Shown here: positions 49,157 through 57,957 of the stretch, piece after piece
Numbering within the stretch: position 1 is the stretch's first letter
Layout of the letters: every line of letters starts with the position of its first letter
Source of the DNA: Pseudomonas sp. LB-090624
GTDB taxonomy: Bacteria > Pseudomonadota > Gammaproteobacteria > Pseudomonadales > Pseudomonadaceae
Length of the DNA stretch: 64,000 nucleotides
Assembly: GCF_003205205.1 (NCBI RefSeq)
Contig: NZ_QJRL01000008.1
Span: 1 to 64,000 of the forward strand
Reading direction: 5' to 3'
The notes under the pieces: generated by a model
What the model saw: the letters and a program-made list of their open reading frames with translations, nothing else
Databases searched by the model: none
What the model was told of the DNA's origin: nothing
Translations under genes and position numbers: made by a program

Positions 49157-49780
49157 GTGAGTTTGTCCGTTCTGGCAGCGTTTTGGGCTGTTTCATTTCT
49201 CTTCGTCATCACACCAGGAGTTGATTGGGCTTATGCAATATCTGCAGGCTTGCGCGGCCGAGTTGTTATACCAGCGGTAGCCGGAATGCTGTCAGGGCAC
49301 CTTCTGGCGACCGTCATCGTGGCCGCAGGTGTCGGTGGATTGCTTGTTCGAGTGCCATTCGCACTGTCGGCGCTTACACTGATGGGTGCCGGCTATCTGC
49401 TGTGGCTTGGCTTGAATATGTTGCTTAAACCCGCTGCTCGAGTTCAAGAAGCAGAATCCAATGAAGGCAACTGGATGGCTTGGGCACTCAAGGGACTGTG
49501 TGTGAGCGGCATGAACCCCAAAGTCGTTCTGCTCTTTCTCGCACTGCTACCCCAGTTCACCAATCCGCTGGGCAACTGGCCCGTTTCGATCCAGATTCTG
49601 GCACTGGGGATGGTCCATGCCCTCAGTTGCGGCGTCGTGTACCTCACTGTGGGTTACGGCGCTCGTGCCGTGCTTGGAACGCGTCCAAGCGCTGCCATCA
49701 TGGTCAGTCGCTTTTCGGGAGCAGCAATGATAGTGATCGCCGTGGTGCTTGCAGCCGAACGAATCATCACCCTATCGTGA
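49157..49780 (+). CDS. LysE family amino acid exporter
   Basis: 207 residues with five to six hydrophobic helices: VLAAFWAVSFLFVITPGVDW at the start is the LysE/RhtB signature (proline and glycine in helix 1), and NPKVVLLFLALLPQF near residue 120 is another. The GTG at 49157 was chosen because AAGGA lies nine bases upstream and it gives the family length; the longer ATG reading from 49064 adds residues unlike any LysE N-terminus. Divergent from the Lrp gene. The panB paralogue begins 8 bases after its stop, so the two may be co-transcribed. Confidence 0.82.
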   Translation: MSLSVLAAFWAVSFLFVITPGVDWAYAISAGLRGRVVIPAVAGMLSGHLLATVIVAAGVGGLLVRVPFALSALTLMGAGYLLWLGLNMLLKPAARVQEAESNEGNWMAWALKGLCVSGMNPKVVLLFLALLPQFTNPLGNWPVSIQILALGMVHALSCGVVYLTVGYGARAVLGTRPSAAIMVSRFSGAAMIVIAVVLAAERIITLS

Positions 49781-49788
49781 GCAATAAA

Positions 49789-50622
49789 ATGCCTGATCAA
49801 TCCAATGCACCCTACGCTACCCGTCGATCACGACGGGTCCGAATTCCTCATCTCCGTGAAATGAAGGAACGGGGGGAAAAATGGGCGATGTTGACCGCCT
49901 ACGATATGTTAACCGCGTCGATTTTTGAGGCGGCAGGCATCCCGGTGCTTCTGGTCGGCGACTCTGCAGCCAATAATGTGTACGGCTATGACTCCACTCT
50001 TTCAGTGACCATTGATGAGTTGTTGCCATTGGTGCGAGCCGTCTCAAAGAGCTGCGAGCGAGCATTGGTCATTGCTGATTTGCCATTTGGCTCATACCAA
50101 GGCACCCCAGAGCAGTGCTTCAACACAGCCGTTCGCTTCATGAAGGAAGGTGGCGCCCATGCCGTGAAACTGGAGGGCGGCATCGAGATGCTGCCTCAGG
50201 TGCAGAAGCTGGTCAGTTCGGGAATCCCCGTGATGGCTCACATCGGCTTCACCCCTCAGGCCGAACATCACCTTGGCGGCTATCGCGTACAAGGCAAAGG
50301 TCAGGACGCTCTAAGGCTCCTTGAAGCGGCCAAAGCATTCGAGCAAGCAGGTGCTTTCGCCTTACTGATCGAGATGGTGCCTGGTGCCTTGGCGACCGAA
50401 ATTAGTCAGGCTGTCTCTATTCCCACAGTGGGAATTGGAGCAGGCAATGGTTGCGATGCACAGGTTTTGGTCTGGCAGGATATGGCAGGCCTGCGGAGCA
50501 CCCCACTACCTCGGTTCGTCAAGCAATACGCCAACATGCGTCAGGTTTTGATCGATGCTGCGCAGGCGTTTGCCGAAGATGTAGCGGGGGGGAATTTCCC
50601 TGGCCCAGCGCACACTTTCTGA
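49789..50622 (+). CDS. panB: 3-methyl-2-oxobutanoate hydroxymethyltransferase paralogue
   Basis: 277 residues. PanB adds a hydroxymethyl group from methylene-tetrahydrofolate to 3-methyl-2-oxobutanoate in pantothenate synthesis. Motifs: WAMLTAYDMLTASIFEAAG, LLVGDSAANNVYGYD (metal Asp), DLPFGSY, AVKLEGG, HIGFTPQ, the catalytic Glu in EMVPG, and GIGAGNGCDAQVLVWQDM. The SAANNVYGYD and QDMAGL style is closer to actinobacterial PanB than to the usual panBC-linked Pseudomonas enzyme, as far as I recall those sequences. No panC is adjacent. It may act on another 2-oxo acid in the cluster. The ATG at 49789 is preceded by GTGAGCAATAAA, a weak site, suggesting coupling with the LysE gene. Confidence 0.83.
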   Translation: MPDQSNAPYATRRSRRVRIPHLREMKERGEKWAMLTAYDMLTASIFEAAGIPVLLVGDSAANNVYGYDSTLSVTIDELLPLVRAVSKSCERALVIADLPFGSYQGTPEQCFNTAVRFMKEGGAHAVKLEGGIEMLPQVQKLVSSGIPVMAHIGFTPQAEHHLGGYRVQGKGQDALRLLEAAKAFEQAGAFALLIEMVPGALATEISQAVSIPTVGIGAGNGCDAQVLVWQDMAGLRSTPLPRFVKQYANMRQVLIDAAQAFAEDVAGGNFPGPAHTF

Positions 50623-50636
50623 AAAAGGGGTGAGTC

Positions 50637-51128
50637 ATGAGCGAAATACGTCGCAAGGCGGTTGAAGGCCTTCAGGTAGGGGATACCTTCAGCATAAAAC
50701 GCACCTTCACCCATGCCGAAGTTGCAAGCTTCGAACAAATATCAAGGGATCAAAACCCCATACATTCCCATCCTGACTATGCCAAAGCCAGAGGCTTTAA
50801 AGGAACGATCGCTCACGGTTTATTGACAGCCAGTTTAGTAACCGAGATTGGAGGTCAGCTCGGCTGGCTAGCCGCGTCAATGAGCTTTGGATTCAAGCGC
50901 CCTGTTTATCCAGGAGAAGCGTTGACCTGCGAGTGGAGGATCCTCAGCATTGACGAAAGCGGTCGGGCTGAGGCAGATATTAAGGTGCAGAACCAAGGTG
51001 GAGAACTCGTTATGACTGCACGAACAACTGGGGTCGTGCCAAACGAGGTCGAACGGGCGATGCTCCGATCGATACTTGACGAGCAGATTCCGGTTACACC
51101 TTCCGCCACACCCAGGCGCCCATCATAA
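50637..51128 (+). CDS. MaoC-like hydratase family protein
   Basis: 163 residues with a single hot-dog fold. The hydratase motif is seen: SRDQNPIHSHPDYAKARGF then GTIAHGLLTASL (Asp and His of the (R)-specific enoyl-CoA hydratase 2 type, about residues 38-68). Such enzymes hydrate enoyl-CoA or act as dehydratases for acyl groups. The ATG at 50637 follows AAAAGGGGTGAGTC, a good ribosome-binding site, 14 bases after the panB stop, so LysE-PanB-MaoC form one unit. The last bases overlap tail-to-tail with the DUF2242 lipoprotein gene (51123-51128). It is the right-hand end of the accessory region. Confidence 0.8.
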   Translation: MSEIRRKAVEGLQVGDTFSIKRTFTHAEVASFEQISRDQNPIHSHPDYAKARGFKGTIAHGLLTASLVTEIGGQLGWLAASMSFGFKRPVYPGEALTCEWRILSIDESGRAEADIKVQNQGGELVMTARTTGVVPNEVERAMLRSILDEQIPVTPSATPRRPS

Positions 51129-51926
51129 ATCGGGCGACGCGGCCTCGGCGGGCTGGGTATCCTGCTGCACCTGGATCGGTGCAGCCTCCACCGGCGGAGC
51201 CACTGGTTGCGACCCTTGGCTGTCATCCACCACCGGCGCCGCCACTGCCTCACTGCTCGGAGCAGCCGCCGCAGGCGCAGGCGCGACCTCAACCGGCGGT
51301 GCCAACGGCTTCGCCGCGGCCTGTTCCGGCAAACCCAGGTCAACCGCTGGCTTTTCAACCTTGGGTACCTCGGCTTGGGCCTTGGGCTGCTTCGGTTTTG
51401 GCTTGGGCAGGTAGCTCTCCACCAAGGCAAAGTAGCGATCATAGAACTGCGCCGCCGTCACCGTCTCACTGGCCACCTTGACCATCGAATCGTCACTGGA
51501 ACCAATCGGCATCGACACCGAACCGAGCACACCCACACCGAGGCTGGCGGAGGTGTTGGACTTCTTCAACGCGTAGCGATCCTGAAGGGCGTTGGCGAAC
51601 ATGGTCGAGCGCTGGTCGTCGCTGACATCCGGCGCACAGGTAACGTTGAAGCTGATCTGCAGGTGGTTCTCGCTGTTCTGCTGGAAGCTCTTGTTGCCCA
51701 CCACCTGGTTGGCGCCGCTGCTGGTGATGATGTAACCCTGGCTGAGCAAAGCGCGCCGTGCGGCCTCGCACGAACCGGCATCGCTCACCGGGAAGCTGCG
51801 CGAGAAGGTGCCCGAGTCATCGAAATTCTCGTGCTCGTAGACGGCAGCTTTTTTTGAGGAACAACCGGTCACGCCCGCCAGCACCAGGGCCAGCCCGAGC
51901 GCACCAAAGACGGAAGATCTGGTCAT
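51123..51926 (-). CDS. DUF2242 family lipoprotein
   Basis: 267 residues. The N-terminus MTRSSVFGALGLALVLAGVTGCSSKK is described by its lipobox VTGC (about residues 19-22): a lipoprotein signal, with Ser-Ser after the cysteine favouring the outer membrane. The middle (about 30-170) is the DUF2242 domain of unknown role, and the last about 100 residues are low-complexity Ala/Pro/Val with valine-alanine-proline runs. The start at 51926 begins the signal; the reading could extend to 52043 but without one. It overlaps the MaoC gene end. It belongs to the conserved right flank. Confidence 0.82.
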   Translation of the reverse strand: MTRSSVFGALGLALVLAGVTGCSSKKAAVYEHENFDDSGTFSRSFPVSDAGSCEAARRALLSQGYIITSSGANQVVGNKSFQQNSENHLQISFNVTCAPDVSDDQRSTMFANALQDRYALKKSNTSASLGVGVLGSVSMPIGSSDDSMVKVASETVTAAQFYDRYFALVESYLPKPKPKQPKAQAEVPKVEKPAVDLGLPEQAAAKPLAPPVEVAPAPAAAAPSSEAVAAPVVDDSQGSQPVAPPVEAAPIQVQQDTQPAEAASPDL

Positions 51927-52060
51927 TGCGAATTCCGGGTATGTCGAGAAGGTGCCTATTGTGCAACACAGCAGGCAGGCACTGGAACCACTGGTCGGTG
52001 AAGAACCTGTCAACTTGGTGTAAATGTGGGTAAAGGCAGGCAATGGCCAGGCACCACAAC

Positions 52061-52084
52061 GAAAAAAGCGACCCGAAGGTCGCT
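52061..52084 (-). terminator. intrinsic terminator after tRNA-Asp copy 1
   Basis: On the minus strand AGCGACC-TTCG-GGTCGCT is followed by a run of T (complement of the A-run at 52062-52067). It lies 43 bases beyond the 3' end of the tRNA. Confidence 0.85.
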
Positions 52085-52126
52085 TTGACGTTGCTCCAAG
52101 GCGTTCATGGGGCCTTGAGGCGAAGA

Positions 52127-52203
52127 TGGCGCAGCGGACGGGACTCGAACCCGCGACCCCCGGCGTGACAGGCCGGTATTCTAACCGACTGAACTACCGC
52201 TGC
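52127..52203 (-). tRNA. tRNA-Asp (GTC), copy 1
   Basis: 77 nt with encoded CCA. Acceptor GCAGCGG pairs with CCGCTGC, the anticodon loop reads CCTGTCACG (GTC), and the T-loop is GGTTCGAGTCC. It is identical to the two copies that follow. Confidence 0.97.
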
Positions 52204-52273
52204 GTATCATTCAGGCTTGCGCCCGATTGAAACCTGGGTCTACCCTTCCGGCGCGATGGCCTCAGGGCAGGCA

Positions 52274-52298
52274 CAAAAAAAGCGATGACGTGATCGCT
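52274..52298 (-). terminator. intrinsic terminator between tRNA-Asp copies 1 and 2
   Basis: Minus strand AGCGAT-CACGTC-ATCGCT followed by seven T. With the terminator at 52061 it shows that copies 1 and 2 each have their own. Confidence 0.8.
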
Positions 52299-52344
52299 TC
52301 TCTTGTGTTTGCTTCAAGGTGTTCTAGGGACCTTGAAACGAAGA

Positions 52345-52421
52345 TGGCGCAGCGGACGGGACTCGAACCCGCGACCCCCGGCGTGACAGGCCGGTATTCT
52401 AACCGACTGAACTACCGCTGC
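52345..52421 (-). tRNA. tRNA-Asp (GTC), copy 2
   Basis: Same 77 nt sequence as copy 1, with anticodon GTC and encoded CCA. About 35 bp of flanking sequence on its 5' side is also nearly identical to copy 1, showing tandem duplication of a unit of about 218 bp. Confidence 0.97.
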
Positions 52422-52520
52422 GTATCGTTCAGGCTTGCGCCCGATTGAAACTGGGATCAGCCAAAGGCGTTAACCTTGTGGCCTCAGACCGGTGCCAGGC
52501 ACCCATCTGTTACTGAAAAA

Positions 52521-52597
52521 TGGCGCAGCGGACGGGACTCGAACCCGCGACCCCCGGCGTGACAGGCCGGTATTCTAACCGACTGAACTACCGCTGC
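52521..52597 (-). tRNA. tRNA-Asp (GTC), copy 3
   Basis: Same 77 nt sequence as copies 1 and 2, with anticodon GTC and encoded CCA; its flanks differ, so it is the older member of the array. Confidence 0.97.
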
Positions 52598-52663
52598 GCA
52601 GTGCGTTCCTCTCTGGCTTGAGGCTTTTTGCAAAACCTGAAGCGGCAGGAACATCTCAGGAAG

Positions 52664-52739
52664 TGGTGGGTGATGACGGGATCGAACCGCCGACCCTCTG
52701 CTTGTAAGGCAGATGCTCTCCCGGCTGAGCTAATCACCC
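52664..52739 (-). tRNA. tRNA-Val (TAC)
   Basis: 76 nt with encoded CCA. Acceptor GGGTGAT pairs with ATCACCC, the anticodon stem-loop CTGCCTTACAAGCAG carries TAC, and the T-loop is GGTTCGATCCC. It is first in the four-tRNA cluster on the minus strand. Confidence 0.97.
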
Positions 52740-52856
52740 TCGCGATGTTGCTTGTTGCGTTTGCTTCGCTGAGGCCGCGAAATCTACGCAGGTGGTGAAG
52801 CTAAGTCAATAGCCCCATTGAATTTTTTTCAAAAAGACAACGTGATGTGATTGCCT

Positions 52857-52939
52857 GCGCCGGCCTCTTCGCGGATAACCCCGCTCCCAAAGTTGGGCAT
52901 TTGCCTTGGCAGGAACAGGTTTACCTGCGAAGAGTCCGC
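52857..52939. repeat. pair of inverted REP elements
   Basis: CCGGCCTCTTCGCGGATAA with CCCGCTCCC is the well-known P. putida REP sequence; an inverted, slightly diverged copy (GGAACAGGTTTACCTGCGAAGAG, described as GGAACAGG plus TTTACCTGCGAAGAG) ends near 52937. It lies between the tRNA cluster and the short-chain dehydrogenase gene. Confidence 0.75.
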
Positions 52940-52958
52940 CACAGATCAGATAAGGTGC

Positions 52959-53732
52959 TCAGGTGTAGATCATCTTGCGGGTCATGCCGCCATCGACCAC
53001 GAACTCCTGGCCGGTGACGAAGGCTGCTTGGCGCGACAGCAGCCAGGCCACCATGGCAGCCACATCCTCCACCGTGCCTACCCTCCCCGTCGGGTGCTGG
53101 GCATGCTCGGCTTCGGTCAGTGGCTCGGCACGACGCTGCGACGGGTCGCGGGCGTCGATCCAGCCCGGGCTCACCGCATTGACGCGGATCTCCGGGCCAA
53201 GGCTCATGGCCAAGGCATGGGTCAAGGCCACCAGCCCGCCTTTGCTCGCCGCGTAAGCCTCGGTGTCCGGCTCGGACTGGCGCGCCCGGGTAGAGGTCAG
53301 GTTGACGATCGCCCCGTTGTGCGCACGCAGGTAAGGCGCACAGTGCTTGGCCAGCAACATCGGGCCGTTGAGGTTGACCGCCAGTACCCGGTTCCACTGC
53401 ACCAGGCTCAGGCTTTCCAGCGTCTGGTTGTGCGGGTTCGCGATTGCCGCGTTGCACACCAGCGCATCCAGCCGGCCAAACTGCCCGAGCACTTCGGACA
53501 CCCCGGCGCTGACCTGAGCCTCATCGGCAACGTCCATGGTGATGAACCAGGCGTTGTCACCGAGGGCCTTGGCCACCTTGGCGCCGCGCTGGCGATCAAG
53601 GTCGCTGAGCACCACCTGCCAGCCTTCACAGATCAACCATGCGGCAATACCCAGGCCGATGCCGCGCGCGGCACCGGTTACCAGGGCTACCCGGCCATTG
53701 TGGCCCGGGGGGCTGCCGCTGATTTCGATCAC
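52959..53732 (-). CDS. short-chain dehydrogenase/reductase
   Basis: 257 residues: [15 protein letters not shown] (about 19-33, NAD(P) binding), NAAI (about 92-95), the catalytic Ser in [10 protein letters not shown] and YAASKGG (Tyr/Lys, about 158-164), and C-terminal [14 protein letters not shown]. The aspartate after the second beta strand (LSDLD) suggests NAD rather than NADP. The start is a GTG overlapping the metZ stop codon (53729-53732), so it is translationally coupled to metZ. Substrate unknown. It is part of the conserved metZ-purF block. Confidence 0.85.
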   Translation of the reverse strand: MIEISGSPPGHNGRVALVTGAARGIGLGIAAWLICEGWQVVLSDLDRQRGAKVAKALGDNAWFITMDVADEAQVSAGVSEVLGQFGRLDALVCNAAIANPHNQTLESLSLVQWNRVLAVNLNGPMLLAKHCAPYLRAHNGAIVNLTSTRARQSEPDTEAYAASKGGLVALTHALAMSLGPEIRVNAVSPGWIDARDPSQRRAEPLTEAEHAQHPTGRVGTVEDVAAMVAWLLSRQAAFVTGQEFVVDGGMTRKMIYT

Positions 53733-54940
53733 AGTGCTGCCAGACCGCGCGCCAGGTCCGCCTGCAGGTCGGCCACGTCTTCCAGGCCCACGGCAACGCG
53801 GATCAAGCTGTCGCGGATACCCGCGGCGGCACGCTCCTGCGGCGACAGGCGGCCGTGGGAGGTGGTGGCCGGGTGGGCGATGGTCGTCTTGCTGTCACCC
53901 AGGTTGGTAGTGATGGAAATCACCCGGGTGGCATCGATGAAGCGCCAGGCGCCCTCTTTGCCGCCCTTCACCTCAAAGCTGACCACCGCACCAAAGCCAC
54001 TCATCTGGCGTTTGGCCAGTTCGTGCTGCGGGTGGCTTGGCAGGCCGGCGTAGTGCACCTTCTCCACGCCGTCCTGCTGCTCCAGCCACTCAGCCAGGGC
54101 CTGGGCGCTTTCACAGTGTGCACGCATGCGCAGGCGCAGAGTTTCGAGGCCCTTGGTGAAGATCCAGGCGTTGAACGGGCTGAGGGTCGGGCCTGCGGTG
54201 CGCAGGAAGCCCACCACTTCTTTCATCTGCTCGGCACGGCCGGCAACCACGCCGCCCATGCAACGGCCCTGGCCGTCGATGAACTTGGTGGCCGAGTGGA
54301 ACACGATGTCGGCCCCCAGTTTCAGCGGCTGCTGCAGTGCCGGGGTGCTGAAGCAGTTGTCCACCACCAGCATGGCACCGTTGGCATGGGCGATCTCGCT
54401 GAGGGCGGTGATATCGACCAGCTCGGCCAGCGGGTTGGACGGTGACTCGACGATCAGCAGCTTGGTATTGGCCTTGATGGCCTGTTCCCAGCCAGCCAGG
54501 TCGACCAGGGGCACATAGTCCACCTGCAGCCCAAAACGCTTGAAGTACTTCTCGAACAGGCTGATGGTCGAACCGAACACGCTCTGCGATACCAGCACAT
54601 GGTCACCCGCGCTGCAGAGCGACATGACCACGGCGAGGATTGCCGCCATGCCGGTGGACGTGCCCACGGCCTGTTCGGCCCCTTCCATGGCCGCCAGGCG
54701 TTCCTCGAAGGCACGCACAGAGGGGTTGGTGTAGCGCGAATAGACGTTGCCCGGCGTTTCACCGGCAAAGCGCGCAGCGGCGTCGGCCGCCGTGCGGAAC
54801 ACATAGCTCGAGGTCAGGAACAGCGCTTCGCTGTGCTCACCCTCTGGTGTACGGTTTTGACCGGCGCGCACCGCCAGGGTGTCGAAACCGACACCCTCGA
54901 GGTCGCTGTCCAGTCGACCGGCATCCCATTGATCCGTCAT
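53729..54940 (-). CDS. metZ: O-succinylhomoserine sulfhydrylase
   Basis: 403 residues of the Cys/Met metabolism PLP family. It makes homocysteine from O-succinylhomoserine and sulfide. Seen: [34 protein letters not shown] (about 60-76), the PLP lysine in [12 protein letters not shown] (about 210) and the [12 protein letters not shown] region. The ATG at 54940 starts [10 protein letters not shown] as in pseudomonad MetZ. It lies downstream of purF by 16 bases on the same strand, the usual pseudomonad order cvpA-purF-metZ, which supports MetZ over MetB or MdeA. Confidence 0.92.
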   Translation of the reverse strand: MTDQWDAGRLDSDLEGVGFDTLAVRAGQNRTPEGEHSEALFLTSSYVFRTAADAAARFAGETPGNVYSRYTNPSVRAFEERLAAMEGAEQAVGTSTGMAAILAVVMSLCSAGDHVLVSQSVFGSTISLFEKYFKRFGLQVDYVPLVDLAGWEQAIKANTKLLIVESPSNPLAELVDITALSEIAHANGAMLVVDNCFSTPALQQPLKLGADIVFHSATKFIDGQGRCMGGVVAGRAEQMKEVVGFLRTAGPTLSPFNAWIFTKGLETLRLRMRAHCESAQALAEWLEQQDGVEKVHYAGLPSHPQHELAKRQMSGFGAVVSFEVKGGKEGAWRFIDATRVISITTNLGDSKTTIAHPATTSHGRLSPQERAAAGIRDSLIRVAVGLEDVADLQADLARGLAAL

Positions 54941-54956
54941 GCCGTCGCTCCCTGAA

Positions 54957-56462
54957 TCAGTTGTTGTAGAGGTCGATGATCGCGCTGACGGCCTGGTTCT
55001 TGACCTTGGCCAGGTCATTACGGGCCTGCTCGATACGGTCGAGGTAGGCTTCGTCGATATCGCCGGTGACGTACTCACCGTTGAACACGGCGCAATCGAA
55101 GTGCTCGATCTTGATTTTGCCGCCCCCGACCGAGTCGATCAGGTCTGGCAGGTCCTGATAGACCAGCCAGTCGGCGCCGATCAACTCGGCCACCTGTTCG
55201 GTGGTACGGTTGTGGGCGATCAGTTCGTGAACACTCGGCATGTCGATGCCGTAGACGTTGGGGTAGCGTACTGCCGGGGCTGCGGAGCAGAAGTAGACGT
55301 TCTTGGCGCCAGCTTCGCGGGCCATCTGGATGATCTGCTTGCAGGTGGTGCCGCGCACGATCGAGTCGTCCACCAGCATCACGTTCTTGCCGCGGAATTC
55401 CAGCTCGATGGCGTTGAGCTTCTGGCGTACCGATTTCTTCCGCGCGGCCTGGCCAGGCATGATGAAGGTCCGGCCGATGTAGCGGTTCTTGACGAAGCCT
55501 TCGCGGAACTTCACGCCCAGGCGGTTGGCCAGTTCCAGCGCGGCGGTGCGGCTGGTATCCGGGATCGGGATGACCACGTCGATATCGTGCTCGGGGCGCT
55601 CGCGCATGATCTTGTCGGCGAGTTTTTCACCCATGCGCAGACGGGCCTTGTACACCGAGATACCGTCGATGATCGAGTCCGGACGGGCCAGGTAGACGTG
55701 TTCGAAGATGCATGGCTGCAGCGTCGGGGCTTCGGCACACTGCTTGGTGAACAGCTGGCCTTCTTCGGTGATGTACACCGCTTCGCCCGGTGCCAGGTCG
55801 CGGATCAGGGTGAAGCCGAGTACGTCCAGGGCCACGCTTTCCGAGGCGATCATGTACTCAACGCCTTCGTCGGTGTGACGCTGGCCGAACACCACTGGGC
55901 GGATACCGTGGGGGTCACGGAAGCCGACGATGCCATACCCGGTGATCATCGCCACCACGGCGTAACCACCCACACAGCGGCTGTGCACATGGGAAACGGC
56001 GGCGAACACGTCTTCTTCGGTCGGCTGCAGCTTGCCGCGTACCGCCAGCTCATGGGCGAATACGTTCAGCAGCACTTCCGAGTCGGAGTTGGTGTTGACG
56101 TGGCGCAGATCGGACTCGTAGATCTCCTTGGCCAACTGCTCGACGTTGGTCAGGTTGCCGTTGTGCGCCAGGGTGATGCCATACGGCGAGTTGACGTAGA
56201 ACGGCTGGGCCTCGGCCGATGTGGAACTGCCCGCAGTCGGGTAGCGCACGTGGCCGATGCCGATGCTGCCGACCAGGCGTTGCATGTGGCGCTGCTGGAA
56301 GACATCGCGCACCAGGCCATTATCCTTGCGCAGGAACAACCGGCCGTCATGGCTGGTCACGATACCGGCAGCGTCCTGGCCGCGGTGCTGGAGGACCGTA
56401 AGCGCGTCATACAGCGCCTGATTGACGTTCGACTTACCGACGATACCGACGATGCCACACAT
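54957..56462 (-). CDS. purF: amidophosphoribosyltransferase
   Basis: 501 residues; first step of purine synthesis. The protein starts MCGIVG, where Cys2 becomes the N-terminal nucleophile of the glutaminase domain, so the ATG at 56462 is certain despite an ATG three codons earlier. The phosphoribosyltransferase signature [18 protein letters not shown] lies near residue 365, and further landmarks are HRGQDAAGI and SDSEVLLNV. Preceded by cvpA by 42 bases and followed by metZ. Confidence 0.97.
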   Translation of the reverse strand: MCGIVGIVGKSNVNQALYDALTVLQHRGQDAAGIVTSHDGRLFLRKDNGLVRDVFQQRHMQRLVGSIGIGHVRYPTAGSSTSAEAQPFYVNSPYGITLAHNGNLTNVEQLAKEIYESDLRHVNTNSDSEVLLNVFAHELAVRGKLQPTEEDVFAAVSHVHSRCVGGYAVVAMITGYGIVGFRDPHGIRPVVFGQRHTDEGVEYMIASESVALDVLGFTLIRDLAPGEAVYITEEGQLFTKQCAEAPTLQPCIFEHVYLARPDSIIDGISVYKARLRMGEKLADKIMRERPEHDIDVVIPIPDTSRTAALELANRLGVKFREGFVKNRYIGRTFIMPGQAARKKSVRQKLNAIELEFRGKNVMLVDDSIVRGTTCKQIIQMAREAGAKNVYFCSAAPAVRYPNVYGIDMPSVHELIAHNRTTEQVAELIGADWLVYQDLPDLIDSVGGGKIKIEHFDCAVFNGEYVTGDIDEAYLDRIEQARNDLAKVKNQAVSAIIDLYNN

Positions 56463-56504
56463 GCGACGCAACCCCTACTTTGACAAAACTTGAGTGAATA
56501 GCGC

Positions 56505-57062
56505 TCAGGGCTTTGCTGGCCCGAGCAACTGTTCCTTGAACGGAAGATCAGCCGGAGCGCTGATCAGCCCACCGGGCGACCACTGGCCGGTGAAACCCAG
56601 GATCAGGTTTTTCGACCAGTCGGCGACCAGGAGAAACTGTGGTATCAGGCGAGATTCCTGCCACCAGGTGTCTTGTTGAACCGGCCCCAGGCTGATCAGG
56701 CCTATGGCCACCACTACCAGCAAGGCCCCGCGCGCGGCACCGAAGGCCATGCCCAGGAAACGATCGGTGCCGGACAGCCCGGTCACACGGATCAGCTCGC
56801 CGACAAGGAAGTTGACCATGGCCCCCACCAGCAAGGTGGCGACGAATAGAATGGCGCAGCCCGCGATGATGCGCATCGATGGGGTCTGGATATAGCTCTC
56901 AAGATACACCGAGAGTGAACCGCCGAACATCCAGGCAACCGCACCGGCAATGATCCAGATGAGCAAGGACAAGGCTTCCTTGACGAAGCCGCGCTTGAGA
57001 CTGATCAGTGTGGAGACGGCGATGATCGCGATGATCGCCCAATCAACCAAGGTAAATGCCAC
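56505..57062 (-). CDS. cvpA: CvpA family inner-membrane protein
   Basis: 185 residues with four hydrophobic helices; MAFTLVDWAIIAIIAVSTLISLKRG is the family start (landmarks VDWAII and LKRGFVKEAL). CvpA is needed for colicin V export in E. coli and linked to purine genes and envelope homeostasis. It lies directly upstream of purF in the same orientation, as in many gammaproteobacteria. Confidence 0.93.
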   Translation of the reverse strand: MAFTLVDWAIIAIIAVSTLISLKRGFVKEALSLLIWIIAGAVAWMFGGSLSVYLESYIQTPSMRIIAGCAILFVATLLVGAMVNFLVGELIRVTGLSGTDRFLGMAFGAARGALLVVVAIGLISLGPVQQDTWWQESRLIPQFLLVADWSKNLILGFTGQWSPGGLISAPADLPFKEQLLGPAKP

Positions 57063-57238
57063 GGTGCTGCCTGCAGACGTTTGAGGCGGCGCATTTTACC
57101 AGAGCGGCAGGGGCTTGGGTAAGCGGAATGTCAGCTGGTTTTGCGTTTGGTTCATCGCCGGCAAGCCAGCTGCCACGGGGATCGCGCAAGCGTTGGGATT
57201 CCGGGCATGGCCGCTGTGCTTTCAGGGTTTGCACAGGG

Positions 57239-57300
57239 CCTGGGGCCAATGCGCCCCAGGCAGGCGTCGGTGTGCCGGCGATGGGCGGCAAAGCCGCCCA
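57239..57300. repeat. hairpins in the SPOR-cvpA gap
   Basis: Two perfect hairpins, CCTGGGGC/GCCCCAGG (57239-57260) and TGGGCGGC-AAA-GCCGCCCA (57282-57300). The second begins six bases beyond the SPOR gene stop on the minus strand and may terminate folC-SPOR transcription. ATCGCCGGCAAGCCAGCT near 57154 looks like a degenerate REP core. Confidence 0.55.
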
Positions 57301-57306
57301 GCTTGA

Positions 57307-57957
57307 TCAGCTGCGCTCGGGCTGGAAGCGCACCACAAAGCCCTTGAGGCTGTTCTGGCGGTTGATCGCGTCACGCACGCGCTCGGCCTCGGCGCGTTCG
57401 ATCAACGGCCCCACATACACCCGGTTCATGCCACCTGCCGAACGGATATAGGCGTTGTAACCCTGGGTCCGCAGGGTCTGCTGCAGTTTTTCGGCACCGG
57501 CGCGGTTGGACAGGCTGGCCAACTGGATCGACCAGCTGACTGGCAAACCATTGACGTCGATCTTCGATGGTGCGGCCGGGGCTGGCGTTGCAGCGGGCTT
57601 GGCCTCGACCTTGGGCGCAGGAGCAGGCGCTTGCGGCTTGGCCGGCTGGGCCTGCGCCTGGGTCTGCGGCGACGGTGCAATCGGCTGGCTGGGCACGCTG
57701 GCCGGGGTAGTCGACTCGTTGACCACAACCGGTGCCTGCTGGGGCTCTTCCGGAATGGCCTGCGGCTCCGGCACAGCAACCGGCTCCACCTTCACTTCCG
57801 GCAGGCTGGGCATGGCCGGTGCCTGCGGGGCGTCGACGCGCACCTGGCGCATCTCGTCCTCGCGGGTGAACAGCATCGGCAGGAAAATCACCGCCAGCGC
57901 CACCAGCACCAGCGCACCCACCATGCGCTGTTTCATCCCTTTATCCAGCACTGCCAT
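57307..57957 (-). CDS. SPOR domain-containing inner-membrane protein (DedD-like)
   Basis: 216 residues: one N-terminal transmembrane helix (about 10-28, GALVLVALAVIFLPMLF), a Pro/Ala/Val/Gln-rich periplasmic linker (about 40-135) and a C-terminal SPOR domain (about 138-214, WSIQLASLSNRAGAEKL, then VGPLIERAEAERV), which binds denuded septal peptidoglycan. It overlaps the end of folC by 17 bases, the folC-dedD-cvpA-purF order known from enterobacteria and pseudomonads. A role in cell constriction is therefore likely. Confidence 0.9.
   Translation of the reverse strand: MAVLDKGMKQRMVGALVLVALAVIFLPMLFTREDEMRQVRVDAPQAPAMPSLPEVKVEPVAVPEPQAIPEEPQQAPVVVNESTTPASVPSQPIAPSPQTQAQAQPAKPQAPAPAPKVEAKPAATPAPAAPSKIDVNGLPVSWSIQLASLSNRAGAEKLQQTLRTQGYNAYIRSAGGMNRVYVGPLIERAEAERVRDAINRQNSLKGFVVRFQPERS

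Noticed and set aside
52127..52739. tRNA cluster as attachment site of an integrative element
   Set aside because: No integrase gene and no repeated tRNA 3' end at the far side of the accessory region were found; the tRNA copies are intact and tandem.
54939..56483. Plus-strand open frame of 514 codons opposite purF
   Set aside because: Antisense shadow of purF; its His/Val/Asp-rich translation is typical of the complement of a high-GC gene.
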